Shown piece by piece: positions 24,801 through 35,902 of a stretch of DNA of 44,062 nt. How positions within the stretch are numbered: the stretch's first letter is position 1; every line of letters starts with the position of its first letter. The notes beneath the pieces were generated by a model. That model did no database searches, had not been told where the DNA came from, and saw only the letters and a list, made by a program, of their open reading frames with translations. The stretch comes from Collodictyon triciliatum (taxonomy: Eukaryota; CRuMs), in contig JBHJMP010000846.1 in NCBI GenBank assembly GCA_043381765.1, forward strand, positions 1 to 44,062, written 5' to 3'. Position numbers and translations under genes: made by a program.

Positions 24801-27800
24801 TTTTATCGCTACTTGCAGTGGCGAGCCACTGTTCTCCGTTCAGGTATTCAATAACACAAATGCTTTTTACATAGTCTGAGTGCCCATTTAATAGATTGAA
24901 TGGAATTCCAAGGACCACACCTTTCATATTTGTTTCATTTAAAATACACTTTCGATATGAAGAAAATGAAAGATTAACGGATTCCAAGTTGGCTCCTGTG
25001 AAGTCACTTTCATCAAGATTTGCATTTGTCAGAATGGCTCCAGGAATGCTAATGTTCTTAAAGTCCATGCGAGACAAGGGAGCATTCATAAGATTGAGAA
25101 GTGTAATTGCATTTGATGCTGGGATAGATTTAGTCACATCGGTTCGGGATGAAAGAACTATTTGAATCAAATATGAAATGATTTCTTCTCTATTCATAGA
25201 TTTGTCACTCTGAACTTGCTGAATTTGTTCTGAAATAAAAGCAGCAATGTTAGTAAATTCGATTGCTTTTTTACTACAATCAATCTTCCTTGGATGAAGG
25301 GAAAGATATTTATAGCATTCTAATGTTCTTTCGTGTACCCATCCAAGTTTTTCCGAGAATAAATCCTTCATATCAGTCCAAAATTCAATAATGTCGTCAA
25401 TATCTCTAGAATTAAGTATCATGTTATCAACTGTCTTGCATAAGTAATATGATAGTTTGTTTGTAAATGAACTGTTCTCCAATAGCAATGATATTGCTTT
25501 TTTGTAAAGTTGTGTCAGCGATTTATAAGCCTTTTTCTCCATCATCAATTGACCAATAGTTATCGCTTGATTTGCATTCTTCAGAGATGATTGAGTACTT
25601 GTGGATAGACGAATTTTAGATGCTTCTTGAAAATGTTCAGCTACTTGATTGAAACTGGTTGATAAATTCGTAATTGTTAGTTTCGAGTTTCTGCTTTTTT
25701 TTTAAAAAACAAACAAACAAACAAACAAACAAACAAACAAACAAACAAACAAACAAACAAACAAACAAACAAACAAACAAACCTTTTTAATTCAAAATAC
25801 GACCGACCGACATTTTCTAGGGAGGTAGCATAATCGGGATGATTTGAACCCAACGTCCGTCTGCGTATCTCCATCGTCTTTATATAAGCATCCAATGAAG
25901 AGCGGTAGCTAGATTGTCATAATATCAGACTTTATATACCCATATTTTCCTTATGTCAAATTAAAATTATCTTTTAATAAGCGGTTTTCTACTAATAGAT
26001 AAATTTTACTCTTGTTCGTCATGCATCATATCTCCAATTTTTTCATAAATTTCTACTACGCTCGGGTGATTTTCACCGAGGACATCAGTAAAGATTTTAA
26101 CTGATTGGTCTAGTTGGTTTAGAGCTTCCTTTTTTCTGTTTATTTCATAAATAATTTAATTATTTGATCTGCTCCTTTATTTAAGCTTTTCTTTTAAAAA
26201 AAATAACGTAAAGGTAAGTACTCAAAAGGAAACAAGAAAATGTACCAAAAACATACAAAAAATAATGAAAAGTTAATTAATTCAAAAATAAACCTTCCAC
26301 TGACGATGTAAACTTCTGCTATTAGTTTTAGAATTGAAGCAACAGATACATGATGAGGTCCGTATATTTTCGAGAGTACTTTGATAGCATTTTGAAAAAA
26401 ATCGACTGCTTTTTCAATGCTATTTTTTTTTAAAAATAAAATTGGGGAGTAAATTTTCTGCATACTCTTCGTCAGGAACATAAAGATAAATCAATCATTC
26501 CCTTTCATCTAGTAATTACAGTTAAATGAATGAAAAATATGAAAAAGAAAAATACATCCTTACCTCTTTTCCTCCAGGCAAACATTTCCCATATTCTGTA
26601 GAGATTTGGCTATCAATGGATGTTCTTCTCCAACTTTTTTATGTCTTATCTCCATGGATAAAGAATACTCTCGAACGGCATCCTCGATCCTGCAGTTAAA
26701 ATACTCTGAGGATGAGCAAGAACAATAGAGAACTTATTTTCTAAATATTTTCATCATTTAAACATAAAAAAAAAAAACCTTTTCTGAAGAAGAAATACAT
26801 CTCCAATATGGTCATGCAAGTGAGATAGGATAAGATCGTTTTCTCCAAACAAGGATGTGCACATATGGAAAGATTTTTCAAACTCAAGTAATGCCTCGTC
26901 ATATCTTTTGAAAATAAAATCATTTTGATTGTATACGAGATACCGAAATAATGTTATTTTAATCTATTTTAAACCGAATGATGCGTCAATACCTTGCTTC
27001 CATACGATAAATTATTCCCATTTCGGTGTATATAGACGATATTAATTCATCATTGTTGGAATCGGTACAATTGATTGCTGCAACAGCTTTTTGAAAATAT
27101 TTCTTTGCCTCCGTCCAACTATTCATATATAATAAATTTCCATTAATTTTATATATCAAACATAATAAGTTTCTAAANNNNNNNNNNNNNNNNNNNNNNN
27201 NNNNNNNNNNNNNNNNNNNNNNNNNNNNNNNNNNNNNNNNNNNNNNNNNNNNNNNNNNNNNNNNNNNNNNNNNNNNNNNNNNNNNNNNNNNNNNNNNNNN
27301 NNNNNNNNNNNNNNNNNNNNNNNNNNNNNNNNNNNNNNNNNNNNNNNNNNNNNNNNNNNNNNNNNNNNNNNNNNNNNNNNNNNNNNNNNNNNNNNNNNNN
27401 NNNNNNNNNNNNNNNNNNNNNNNNNNNNNNNNNNNNNNNNNNNNNNNNNNNNNNNNNNNNNNNNNNNNNNNNNNNNNNNNNNNNNNNNNNNNNNNNNNNN
27501 NNNNNNNNNNNNNNNNNNNNNNNNNNNNNNNNNNNNNNNNNNNNNNNNNNNNNNNNNNNNNNNNNNNNNNNNNNNNNNNNNNNNNNNNNNNNNNNNNNNN
27601 NNNNNNNNNNNNNNNNNNNNNNNNNNNNNNNNNNNNNNNNNNNNNNNNNNNNNNNNNNNNNNNNNNNNNNNNNNNNNNNNNNNNNNNNNNNNNNNNNNNN
27701 NNNNNTGTGTGTGTGTGAAGAAAGAGTGTTCGTTAGCCTACAGAACCTTTATCATCATGCTGTAGACATCTTTGCTGTTGGCGACCCCAGACGAATTAAT

Positions 27801-30101
27801 TGCTCTCCAACTGACAAAGAATTCGTAACGATATCGTCCACCAAGCATTATTGTAACCACCTACGATAGTTTAATTCCTCCATTTCTTAAATACCACGAT
27901 TCTCTCTGGCGATCAGAAATTAAGAAATATAGATAAAGTATTATGCACTTGTTTGAAAATAATACATGCTCATTTTTCAGATATTCAACAAGGATTTCGA
28001 GACAGTCTCCTTTCAGAAGTTGATAGCAAATTTCAGCAACTAGTTCTTCATCTGCAGTTACATCTTCGCAATATCGGCCATAAAGCCATATTGAGTAGTC
28101 TTTATGGGCCATTTTTAATGACTCTGGTTCTCTGAAGAAATAATCACTTGTACTTTCCATCAAAAGTTGATGAAAGAACATGTATCTGGAATGTGTTGAG
28201 TTTTAGAACATGAAATAAATAGAGGAAAGTAAAAACAGATTTCCTCAGATATTTCTATATAATATAATGCTAATCAAATTGTGCAATCGTACCTTCCATT
28301 TCGAACAAAAAGTGACTCTATGAGTGTATAGAAAAAGGACTTCCTGTAATTTGATATTTAAAAATTTAGAAACATTTCCTTCCCTTTAATTAAAAAAAAG
28401 GGGGAAAATTATTCAAGATATGAACACATATCCCTTTCTTTTCTATTTTTTTTAATATGACTGACCATTTGGATAATTCAAAAGATGTTCCAATGGAATC
28501 TCCAATGTACTTATCCAAATCTCCCTCTGTCAATCCAATGCGTGATATGTACAAAATCTTCATCGACATATCAACAATAGGAGAACCTATACCCAGTTTA
28601 TGTATATAGATTCATAATAATGGACGTTTGTTTTGGGAAGTCAGGTTTAGAGATACTGTGAGATAAACTCGATACGAAATATAAATTGCACCCTCTTCGT
28701 TATACTTTTGTTGCCAGCGTTTGATAATAAGTCTGTATAACCCTAGGACCCCATCCAAAGATAAGAGTTCGATCAGCTCAAAATCTAGCTTTTCGTATAC
28801 TCCGAATACTCTTATTTCGTCTAAAACGATTCTTAAATACAACGGATGGCCTATTTGGTACCAAGTTTAATAAAACCATAAAAATGATTATTTTACTTAT
28901 TCTGAAATGATTATAATACATCATTGTATGTATATGGAAAATTAGCAATACCTGTATTGCTTCGATGTTTAAGTATCATTTCCATTTGCACCTGGCTTAA
29001 AGTTTTGTCATATCTATGAAGGAATGATATTGTACTTTCCTCTATCTCGCTTGTTGTCAGTTTGGTCAGTGGAATTGTTTCAAGTCCACATTCAGTCGCA
29101 ATCTATGGTGCATTACATCAAATTTTATGTGTTTTCTTTTTAATAATGCTAAAATTTGAAATTTATGGTATAAAATACCTATCATTAAAATGAGTATTTA
29201 TAATAAAGACTGTGCATACTTTGCATGACGTATGAGACGAGACAGTGGAAACAATAAGAGAGACATTCTCTGGTGTCTTTTTGGGTAGCCAAGTCAATAA
29301 ATACGGTGCAGGGACATCCTGTGACTGATGTATTTGATTGATGGCATCAATCATGAAAATGAAGGATTCTGAACCACTATTGGATTATTTCATTCTTTAG
29401 GTATTAAAATCACGAATTCTAAAATGAGCAGTGATTCATGTAAAATTGTATGGGATTATCTGTCCTTTTTCTATTTTGTCCAACCTGTTATTTTCTTCTA
29501 TATACTTGAATAGTCCCAGTATTCCCTCTTCTTGAAAATCTTTGATGATTATTTGGTTTTTGCATACATCGATTAGTTACTGAAAATATGATGTAAAATT
29601 GATTCTCGTATATAATGTTCAGAGTATTACTCTTATCGTTCATATCCTTTAGATTGATTTCAGAAAGCTTTCCAATGGTAAATGACCAAAATCGAATTGA
29701 AATACTATAAAATTTTGACCATTTTAAGTGAAAAATGCATATAATTAATTGCAAGCGACCAAATTCAATACTTTCTAGAACAATCAAAGTATACCCTATA
29801 TCAATCAAATCATCGGTAGCAAGAATTTTTTTATGCTGATAGAAATATTTTGGCTCCTTTTGTTTATTTCATACAATTTAACTCTTACCTCTCAACATAA
29901 TTACTCATATTAGTGCATCCGACAAAGTGAAAGACCACATGTATTTTTGAGTTTTTCTGACTCGTCAATTCGTTGGCCAACGCCGCCATTAATGATGACT
30001 TTCCAATACCTGACTCAGCAGCTAGTACTGTGATACCACTATTTCTCTCATGCAGCTGATCTGTAGCCTAAATTTCAATAATAATTATTTTATTTTTTAA
30101 A

Positions 30102-30146
<45 letters not shown>

Positions 30147-30248
30147 AAACAACAACAAAAACAAAAACAAAAACAAAAACAACAACAAAAACAACAACAA
30201 CAACAACAACAAAAACAAAAACAAAAACAAAAACAAAAACAAAAACAA

Positions 30249-30320
<72 letters not shown>

Positions 30321-33236
30321 ACGAACAAACGAACAAACGAACAAACGAACAAACGAACAAACGAACAAACGAACAAATAAATAAACAAAAAACAAAAAAA
30401 AACAAAAAACAACAAATCATGATAATGAAAGCTTCCCTAAATCTAAAATATGCGATCATATTACCAATTCTCTTATCCTTTTTAACAGCTCCTTTCTACC
30501 ACCAAACCCTGCTAGCCTGTGCATCTTAAATTGGTAGTGCGCCTGATCTTCTGGTTCCCTTACCTGATATTCATTCAAGTTTGGGTGAACTTTTCTTCAG
30601 AAAAGCTAAAATGTTTGAGTAGAAGAAATATTGAACTTTGAACACGATTCGTATTTAGAGAAAAAAAAATGTGTAAAGGCTATGATAGGGGTTAATTCAT
30701 GCCTTTTGTTGGTGGAAATCTCTGTTCAGAGCGTATGTGAGATGTGCAGTGATGAAATCCGAGTATTGTCTAGGCCCTTGGTAGATAACATGGCCGAACT
30801 TTTTCTCGACCTTTGATTTTAATTCATTCTGCCTCTTTCTCTAGCAAATTAACGCATAAAATTTAAAATGCTTAGTTGATCATCATCGCATAAAAATAGG
30901 CGTTAAAATAATGATTTTTTCCTTTATTCGATTCAAAGAGGCGTTAAAATAATGATAATAATTACACCAATAAGAAAAGGACTACCAACATTCATCTTTC
31001 CCTTATTCGATACAAATAATAACGACAATCGTAATCACAATAATGTTAAATATAATAGGGACTCATATGACCTACCGCTTCCTCATTTTCAGCTTGATAC
31101 AGTCTCCTTTCCTCTTCATTTTTTGCATTAATTACGGCGTATTCTTCATCTCTAAAGTAAAAGAATACTCTGCTACAAGCGGGCTTATCGATTAAAGCAC
31201 CATACTGAATCTAAGAATATTTACTATGAGTATGTAACCATGCTTTTGTCTTTACGCAAATTCGATCTTTTATCCAATTAAAAGAAAACCTCATATTCTG
31301 TTACACTGAGCCCCGGCATAATGTTGATAAAAGGAAATCTTTTATTTGTTTCTGATCGCCACTCCACCCATATGTCTCTTATTGTTGCATCTGGCTTTAT
31401 CTTTTTTAATTCATCAAATCTATCCATTTTGCTGAGCTCTGTTTTGTTCTGGTCTGGTACCCATCCATAACGCGCTCCCAAGGAACAAACAAAGTATGGA
31501 CATTTGCCAATGGAATCCAGACAACGGATCACAACCTATAAAATGTTAACTGAAATGCAATATCATAAAACGCTACCTCCACTATCCTGCACAAAATTGA
31601 AAGGAAGAATAAAATAATAATCATAAAACGCTACCTCTGCAGAAAAAATACTCAATTTTCTCATAGATTAAAATTTACCCATCCTTCACTACTGTCTTCA
31701 GATGTTAGTCCCCATCTTAAGTCGATGAAGACTAAATCTATTCCCTTAGATTTGGCGTGCTTTTTTAATCTTATTAAATATATAGACGATTAGATGCAGG
31801 CATAATCACGTTTTAAGTAAAAATACAAAATAGCAACCAAGCGGTTCTAATCAAATACGCGCTGCATAGGGCTGTGTAATTCTGAAATATGTATTTGAAT
31901 TATTGCTCTCTTGTTTGGTATTCATATTTAGGCTCCATTTGAAAATAAAAGGATCGACATACTCAACCGCTCCATTTTGGAAAAAATAGTTTCTTTCATT
32001 TTGCATGTCTCTAAATGTGGATGAAAGAAAGACGCGCAGCACTCCCTGGTCAAATATCATGGAATCTATTGGAGTCGAGGTAACAAAGCGTTGAGGGGCA
32101 GGAACCCACTTCTTTAATGTCTTCCCTTTGTGCTCTCGTCTAATGGTTCTCATCTAGTATATCAAATTGATTGTTATTGTTATTATTTAAAAAAGAAAAG
32201 TTATTTGAGCATATGTACTTCTAATTCTAGAAAAAAAATTTCCCTCTGTATTTTTCATTATATTTAACCTTATCGATTAACAAGCATGTACGTATCAGAA
32301 TCACATCTCCCTTATCCTCCACGTCCAAGTCTTTTACATAAAAATGCATTCAAAATATAAAAATATCGGTTAATGATTCACAGTGCACAATCCCATTCCA
32401 TATATAATAAAATATTTCATCTGTTAAATCTGCAGTTTATATTAAATGAAGGAGCAATATACCGTCAAATGGAAATGGTGCATTAGCTTCTAGGTATATT
32501 TCTTTTGCTTTTTGATACTGATCCGACTAGGGGATATTGTACCAAAACTTAATTATTCACTCTATTATTTATCATACCACTTGTATTAAGCTATAAATGA
32601 TATGTAATATATTAGAGTAACAAACGTTTAAAAGTTGGCTTTCCCCGATACTTTTGGCGATGAGCATCCAAAGTATGTTCATGGTAATATCTTTTGTGAT
32701 TGTGTGGTTATCTTACGCCCAACCTCTCAATAATATGAATTAATTATGTTTAAATTCAGCATCAACATATATTTCTTTGAGAAAAAAACCTGGAAAGTTT
32801 TTGACGTCATGAAATCTTGAGCAATTAACCACGTCGTTCTCTATGGCCCAATCTCTTAGCAATTTTTGGTTCTCCTTTACAAGTTCTTCCTCGCTTATTG
32901 GTTGGTGTCTGTAATTGTTTCAAAACTTAAATCATGTTTTTTTTTATAACCCCAACAAGATTTTTGACATGAACCCTCCATCTATTGCTTATTTGATTAT
33001 TTTGGAAAACTCTGCGGTAAAGGTTATGTTTGTTGCATAAAAAGGAACGTATATGGCTCATGAATAAGTTACCCGAATAAACGGGAGTGATAATCTTTGA
33101 AAGTGTCCCCAGTTATAATTTCTATGAGAATAGCCAAGAAAAATCCATCCTCCATATCCTCATCAATGTTGTTGGCCCTTAAGTCAACTTTTTGAAGGTG
33201 ATAGTTTCCCCACTCAAGGAGTGCCTTTTCCATCAT
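21820..33236 (-). CDS. Giant STAND NTPase: CH-DUF4062-NACHT-TPR-pentapeptide-WD40-Sel1
   Basis: Exons in phase: 33236-33073, 32908-32790, 32711-32626 (parvin-like CH, LLEWGNYHLQKVDL); 32526-32463, 32330-32269; 32153-31963, 31769-31679 (DUF4062: VFLSSTFRDMQNER, FIDLRWGLTSED); 31535-31290 (GARYGWVP), 31210-31076, 30840-30703, 30563-30465; 30067-29889 (Walker A ESGIGKSS); 29368-29220 (Walker B FIFMIDAINQ, then WLPKKTPE); 29102-28952, 28850-28692, 28586-28466, 28343-28293, 28185-27966, 27905-27865; gap 27178-27705; six TPR exons (27118 to 25783); last exon 25690-21820 with a pentapeptide patch, 14 WD40 repeats, an Asp/Tyr-rich linker and four Sel1-like repeats. Exon(s) near 29.5-29.85 kb and those in the gap are unresolved. 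DUF4062-NACHT is the architecture of nephrocystin-3, TEP1 and NWD1: an ATP-dependent switch that oligomerises on ligand sensing. The WD40/TPR parts are the probable sensor; the CH domain suggests a cytoskeletal tether (inference). Confidence 0.85.
25704..25782. repeat. (AAAC)n simple repeat
   Basis: About 80 bp in the intron between the last TPR exon and the WD40 exon of the STAND gene, starting one base from the donor side of the TPR exon. Confidence 0.95.
27178..27705. other. Assembly gap (528 Ns) in STAND gene
   Basis: Lies between the last post-NACHT helical exon and the first visible TPR exon. Incoming and outgoing splice phases are both 2, so whole 126-bp TPR exons could be hidden here. 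Confidence 0.9.
30100..30379. repeat. (CAA)n, (AAAAAC)n and (CGAACAAA)n compound microsatellite
   Basis: About 280 bp in the STAND intron immediately upstream of the Walker A exon. Source of false poly-Cys, poly-Leu and poly-Val ORFs. Confidence 0.95.
30899..30956. repeat. 41-bp-period duplication in a STAND intron
   Basis: GGCGTTAAAATAATGAT occurs at 30899-30915 and again at 30940-30956, separated by CCTTTATTCGATTCAAAG (about 30921-30938). A close copy of the latter is at 18831-18848 in COPB2 intron 13, and a degenerate one follows at about 31001. Confidence 0.7.
31562..31637 (-). mobile_element. 40-bp insertion flanked by an 18-bp target-site duplication
   Basis: ATCATAAAACGCTACCTC is exactly repeated at 31562-31579 and 31620-31637. 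Between them is a 40-bp segment holding the dispersed TTCCTTTCAATTTTGTGCAGGA core on the minus strand. An exact long direct repeat around a dispersed sequence is the signature of target-primed retrotransposition. It sits inside a STAND intron (31678-31536). Confidence 0.7.
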
Positions 33237-33465
33237 TTTTGTTTTATTTCAAGTTAGAGAAAATACATTAAAGGAGAAGGAGAGGGCGGGGGATATGAAA
33301 TGGAAAAGGATAGAAAGAGGACAAGAAGGGAAAGAGAAAATCGTATTAAAAAAAGTGATACTGTTTATGAGCCAGACAAAAACTTTGTTTTTATCTCTTT
33401 TTTTTTTTTTTTTTTTTTTTTTTTGGATTACAACCAAGATAGCTTTCGAAGGTATCATTCAGTGA
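33237..33465. other. Spacer between STAND gene start and the four-exon gene
   Basis: Contains a T-tract (33399-33424) and purine-rich sequence. Likely promoter/5' UTR of the STAND gene (minus) and 3' UTR of the gene upstream of it. Confidence 0.4.
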
Positions 33466-34223
33466 CTATGGGACAAAGGCTGGGGCAAGAAAAATACCTT
33501 CTTTGACCTGGGGCTGCTGCCCGGAGCGTAGTCCATGGCAAACTTCGCCTTGTATGGCCCAAAACGTGTTGGGTGCTATCAGTGCCCCCTCTTTTCTTAA
33601 GAAAATAAAAAAAAAAAAAAAAAGGATAGGAGTATGAATAGAAAGAAGAAAAAGCTACGTACAACTTGTCAAGCCATCTGTCTGTATTAACTGCAAAATA
33701 TTCACCACCAGCACGCCTGAGCAATTTTTTCACGCCCACTTGTTCTTTTCTCGTGCAAGAATCGACAAGGGGCTATCGAAAAGAACTTGCTTGCCCATAC
33801 CTTGGCAGTGTATGAGCGAATAATTGCGGCATTTGACGTTTCTTATATACCTCCTCATGTACGCTATTCAATATGGTTCGCTGTTCAGATATCGACAACT
33901 TTTAGAGAATGTGGATATGTTCAAACCCAGCAGAGCGCACCCGAAAAAAATGAGTTCAGTCCGCCCAGGAGCTGGGGTGGGAGAGGGCATTACAATCATT
34001 TAAGAAAGGCATTTTAGGGGATTTAGGCACTGGCACGTTACAACATTAAGCCCACCCCGCTTACCAACAGGCACTGACGAATACATGGCCCCATATCCCA
34101 ATAATATAAAGGCACTGGTCCTTTTTGGCCTTCCTGATTCAGGAATACACGAGCGTCTTGGATATTCTTGTGAGCTTTGGAATGCCAAGGCGATGATACT
34201 TTTCCTTTCGTGGGATTGGCCAT
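33466..34223 (-). CDS. Small unrecognised four-exon protein
   Basis: Exons in consistent phase: 34223-34065 (ATG start, donor GTAAGC), 33898-33851 (donor GTATAT), 33772-33663 (donor GTACGT) and 33595-33466 ending in TAG. Introns are 166, 78 and 67 bp. The product is about 150 aa, basic, rich in aromatic residues (LYYWDMGPCIRQ, GGEYFAVNTDRW, APNTFWAIQGEVCHG) and soluble; no signal peptide or membrane segment. I do not recognise the family. The clean phase chain and absence of stops support a real gene. It diverges from the NHL gene, with 306 bp between their starts. Confidence 0.6.
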
Positions 34224-34267
34224 CGCATGGCCATTCCTTCTGGCGCAGAGTAACTATACTGGTCGGT

Positions 34268-34340
34268 TTTCTTGTTTCTCTTGTTTCTCTTGTTTCTCTT
34301 GTTTCTCTTGTTTCTCTTGTTTCTCTTGTTTCTCTTGTTT
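34268..34340. repeat. 9-bp tandem repeat (TTGTTTCTC)n
   Basis: About eight copies in the divergent spacer between the four-exon gene and the NHL gene. In frame it gives VSL/RET repeats in spurious ORFs. There are no spacers, so it is not CRISPR-like. Confidence 0.9.
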
Positions 34341-34529
34341 TATTATTGCATTCCTTCCTATTTCTTCGTGAACACGTATCCAGCAAATATTTAATTGACA
34401 AAGGGCACCATTAATAAATTTTGTATTGATATCAAATCAGAGTTCCTTTTTCAAATTCCTTAAGAAACTTGTCTATATACTGAATCTCACACTTCTAAAC
34501 TCTCTTTTCTGTTTGAAAAGCTAGGAAGT

Positions 34530-35654
34530 ATGAAAAGTGCTTCCAAAAAACCCTTGAGTCTCGATGAAGCACGGGTTGTAGTTATGCTCAACAGCATCCA
34601 AAACTTCCTCAAAAGCCAGCGACATTCGCTTTTGCGTCAACAACGTTCGTTCGGCTGGCTTTGGAAAAATTCTATGGTATCCCAAATCGTTAAGACAGAT
34701 GTACCAAAAACGAAGAGTTATACAGATGTCATTCATCTTCAGTTGCCCCGAGTATTGGATATGTCGAATGGCGCAGCATTCGATCGTGTCGTTGTTTACC
34801 GAGGACACCAATTGATATCACGAGACCCTTCATCCATAAACACGCCTTTGAAGGTTATCGGTCGGAGCGGAGACGGCTGTTTGGAATTCAACTACCCAGA
34901 CGGAATTGCAGTTCATCCAAAAACAGGACACATATATGTTGTTGACCATTACAACGACCGCGTGCAAATCCTGACTCCAGACCTTGAGTTTGTGGCAACT
35001 TATGGAAGAAATGGCTCTAATCCTGGCGAGTTCAAGAAGCCTTATGGCATCTCGATTTCGTGCGATGGGACGCGTATTGTTGTAGTGGATTCATTGCAAC
35101 ACCGAGCACAACTATTTGACGGTTCGTTCAATGTCATTTGCGTTATCGGCTCGCGAGGGAGACAACCAGGCAATTTTGGCCTTCCATTCAACGTGGACTT
35201 TGACCAAGATGGATTCTTTTACATCTCAGAATACAACAACATCAGAATACAAAAGTTTTCTAATGACGGAGACTTTGTAATGTCCACAGAAGCGAAGCCC
35301 ATCCCTTACAATGTTGCATATAGAGATGGTCTTTGTGTGAGCTCTGCAGGGCTTGTGTGCTCGTTGGGATGGAACTCAACCGACATCATGCTCTTTGACA
35401 GTGACTGCAACTACAAACGCTCGATTACTGTGAAGGCAACGTCTGCAAACGGATACAACTCCAACAAAATCATTCGCGGACCGAACGGAGGCTTTGTGGT
35501 TTCCTCCTATGCCCTCGGCGAAGTCCTGTTCTACACCGCGGACGGAACTTTGCTGCACACGCTTCAGCATTTGCACCCCAGTGGCATTGCGTTTGGACTT
35601 GACGAGCGCTTCTATGTTGCAAACTGGTCTGATATGACAGTTTCCGTATACTGA
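34530..35654 (+). CDS. NHL-repeat beta-propeller protein (374 aa)
   Basis: Intronless. The first ~105 residues are basic and helical with no RING, B-box or signal peptide. From about residue 108 come five to six NHL repeats (FNYPDGIAVHPKTGHIYVVD, FKKPYGISISCDGTRIVVVD, FGLPFNVDFDQDGFFYISE, ending HPSGIAFGLDERFYVAN), a six-bladed propeller like those of TRIM-NHL and E3-linked proteins. Such propellers bind protein, RNA or glycan; the ligand is unknown. The start at 34530 is the first ATG after an AT-rich leader. The endogenous virus lies directly downstream, so its insertion may have replaced the native 3' flank. Confidence 0.88.
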   Translation: MKSASKKPLSLDEARVVVMLNSIQNFLKSQRHSLLRQQRSFGWLWKNSMVSQIVKTDVPKTKSYTDVIHLQLPRVLDMSNGAAFDRVVVYRGHQLISRDPSSINTPLKVIGRSGDGCLEFNYPDGIAVHPKTGHIYVVDHYNDRVQILTPDLEFVATYGRNGSNPGEFKKPYGISISCDGTRIVVVDSLQHRAQLFDGSFNVICVIGSRGRQPGNFGLPFNVDFDQDGFFYISEYNNIRIQKFSNDGDFVMSTEAKPIPYNVAYRDGLCVSSAGLVCSLGWNSTDIMLFDSDCNYKRSITVKATSANGYNSNKIIRGPNGGFVVSSYALGEVLFYTADGTLLHTLQHLHPSGIAFGLDERFYVANWSDMTVSVY

Positions 35655-35693
35655 TGACTTTTTTCTCTCTTTATTTTCAGGGAAAGAGAACCA

Positions 35694-35695
35694 TA

Positions 35696-35776
<81 letters not shown>
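35694..35776. repeat. (AAT)n simple repeat
   Basis: About 27 AAT units just after the NHL gene stop and next to the likely left boundary of the viral element. Confidence 0.95.
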
Positions 35777-35818
35777 TGATATTATATTTATCTATATAGT
35801 TAGATAAATATAATATCA
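35777..35818. repeat. Perfect 18-bp hairpin
   Basis: Arms 35777-35794 and 35801-35818 (TGATATTATATTTATCTA and its exact complement) with a 6-base loop. Lies between the AAT repeat and the viral integrase; could mark the element end or be a transcription terminator. Confidence 0.8.
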
Positions 35819-35902
35819 CTTTATTCCGTCGTTTAATTTTTAGACGCTTATATACCCCACCCACCTTCCTTTTATGGATAAATTCCAGATTTGGCAACAT
35901 CT

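Noticed and set aside
30068-30459. Poly-Cys, poly-Leu and poly-Val ORFs
   Set aside because: Three frames of a CAA-type microsatellite within an intron.
33787-34017. 76-aa plus-strand ORF
   Set aside because: Lies antisense to phase-consistent exons of the four-exon minus-strand gene.
34268-34340. CRISPR-like array
   Set aside because: 9-bp units are directly abutting with no spacers, in a eukaryotic intergenic region.
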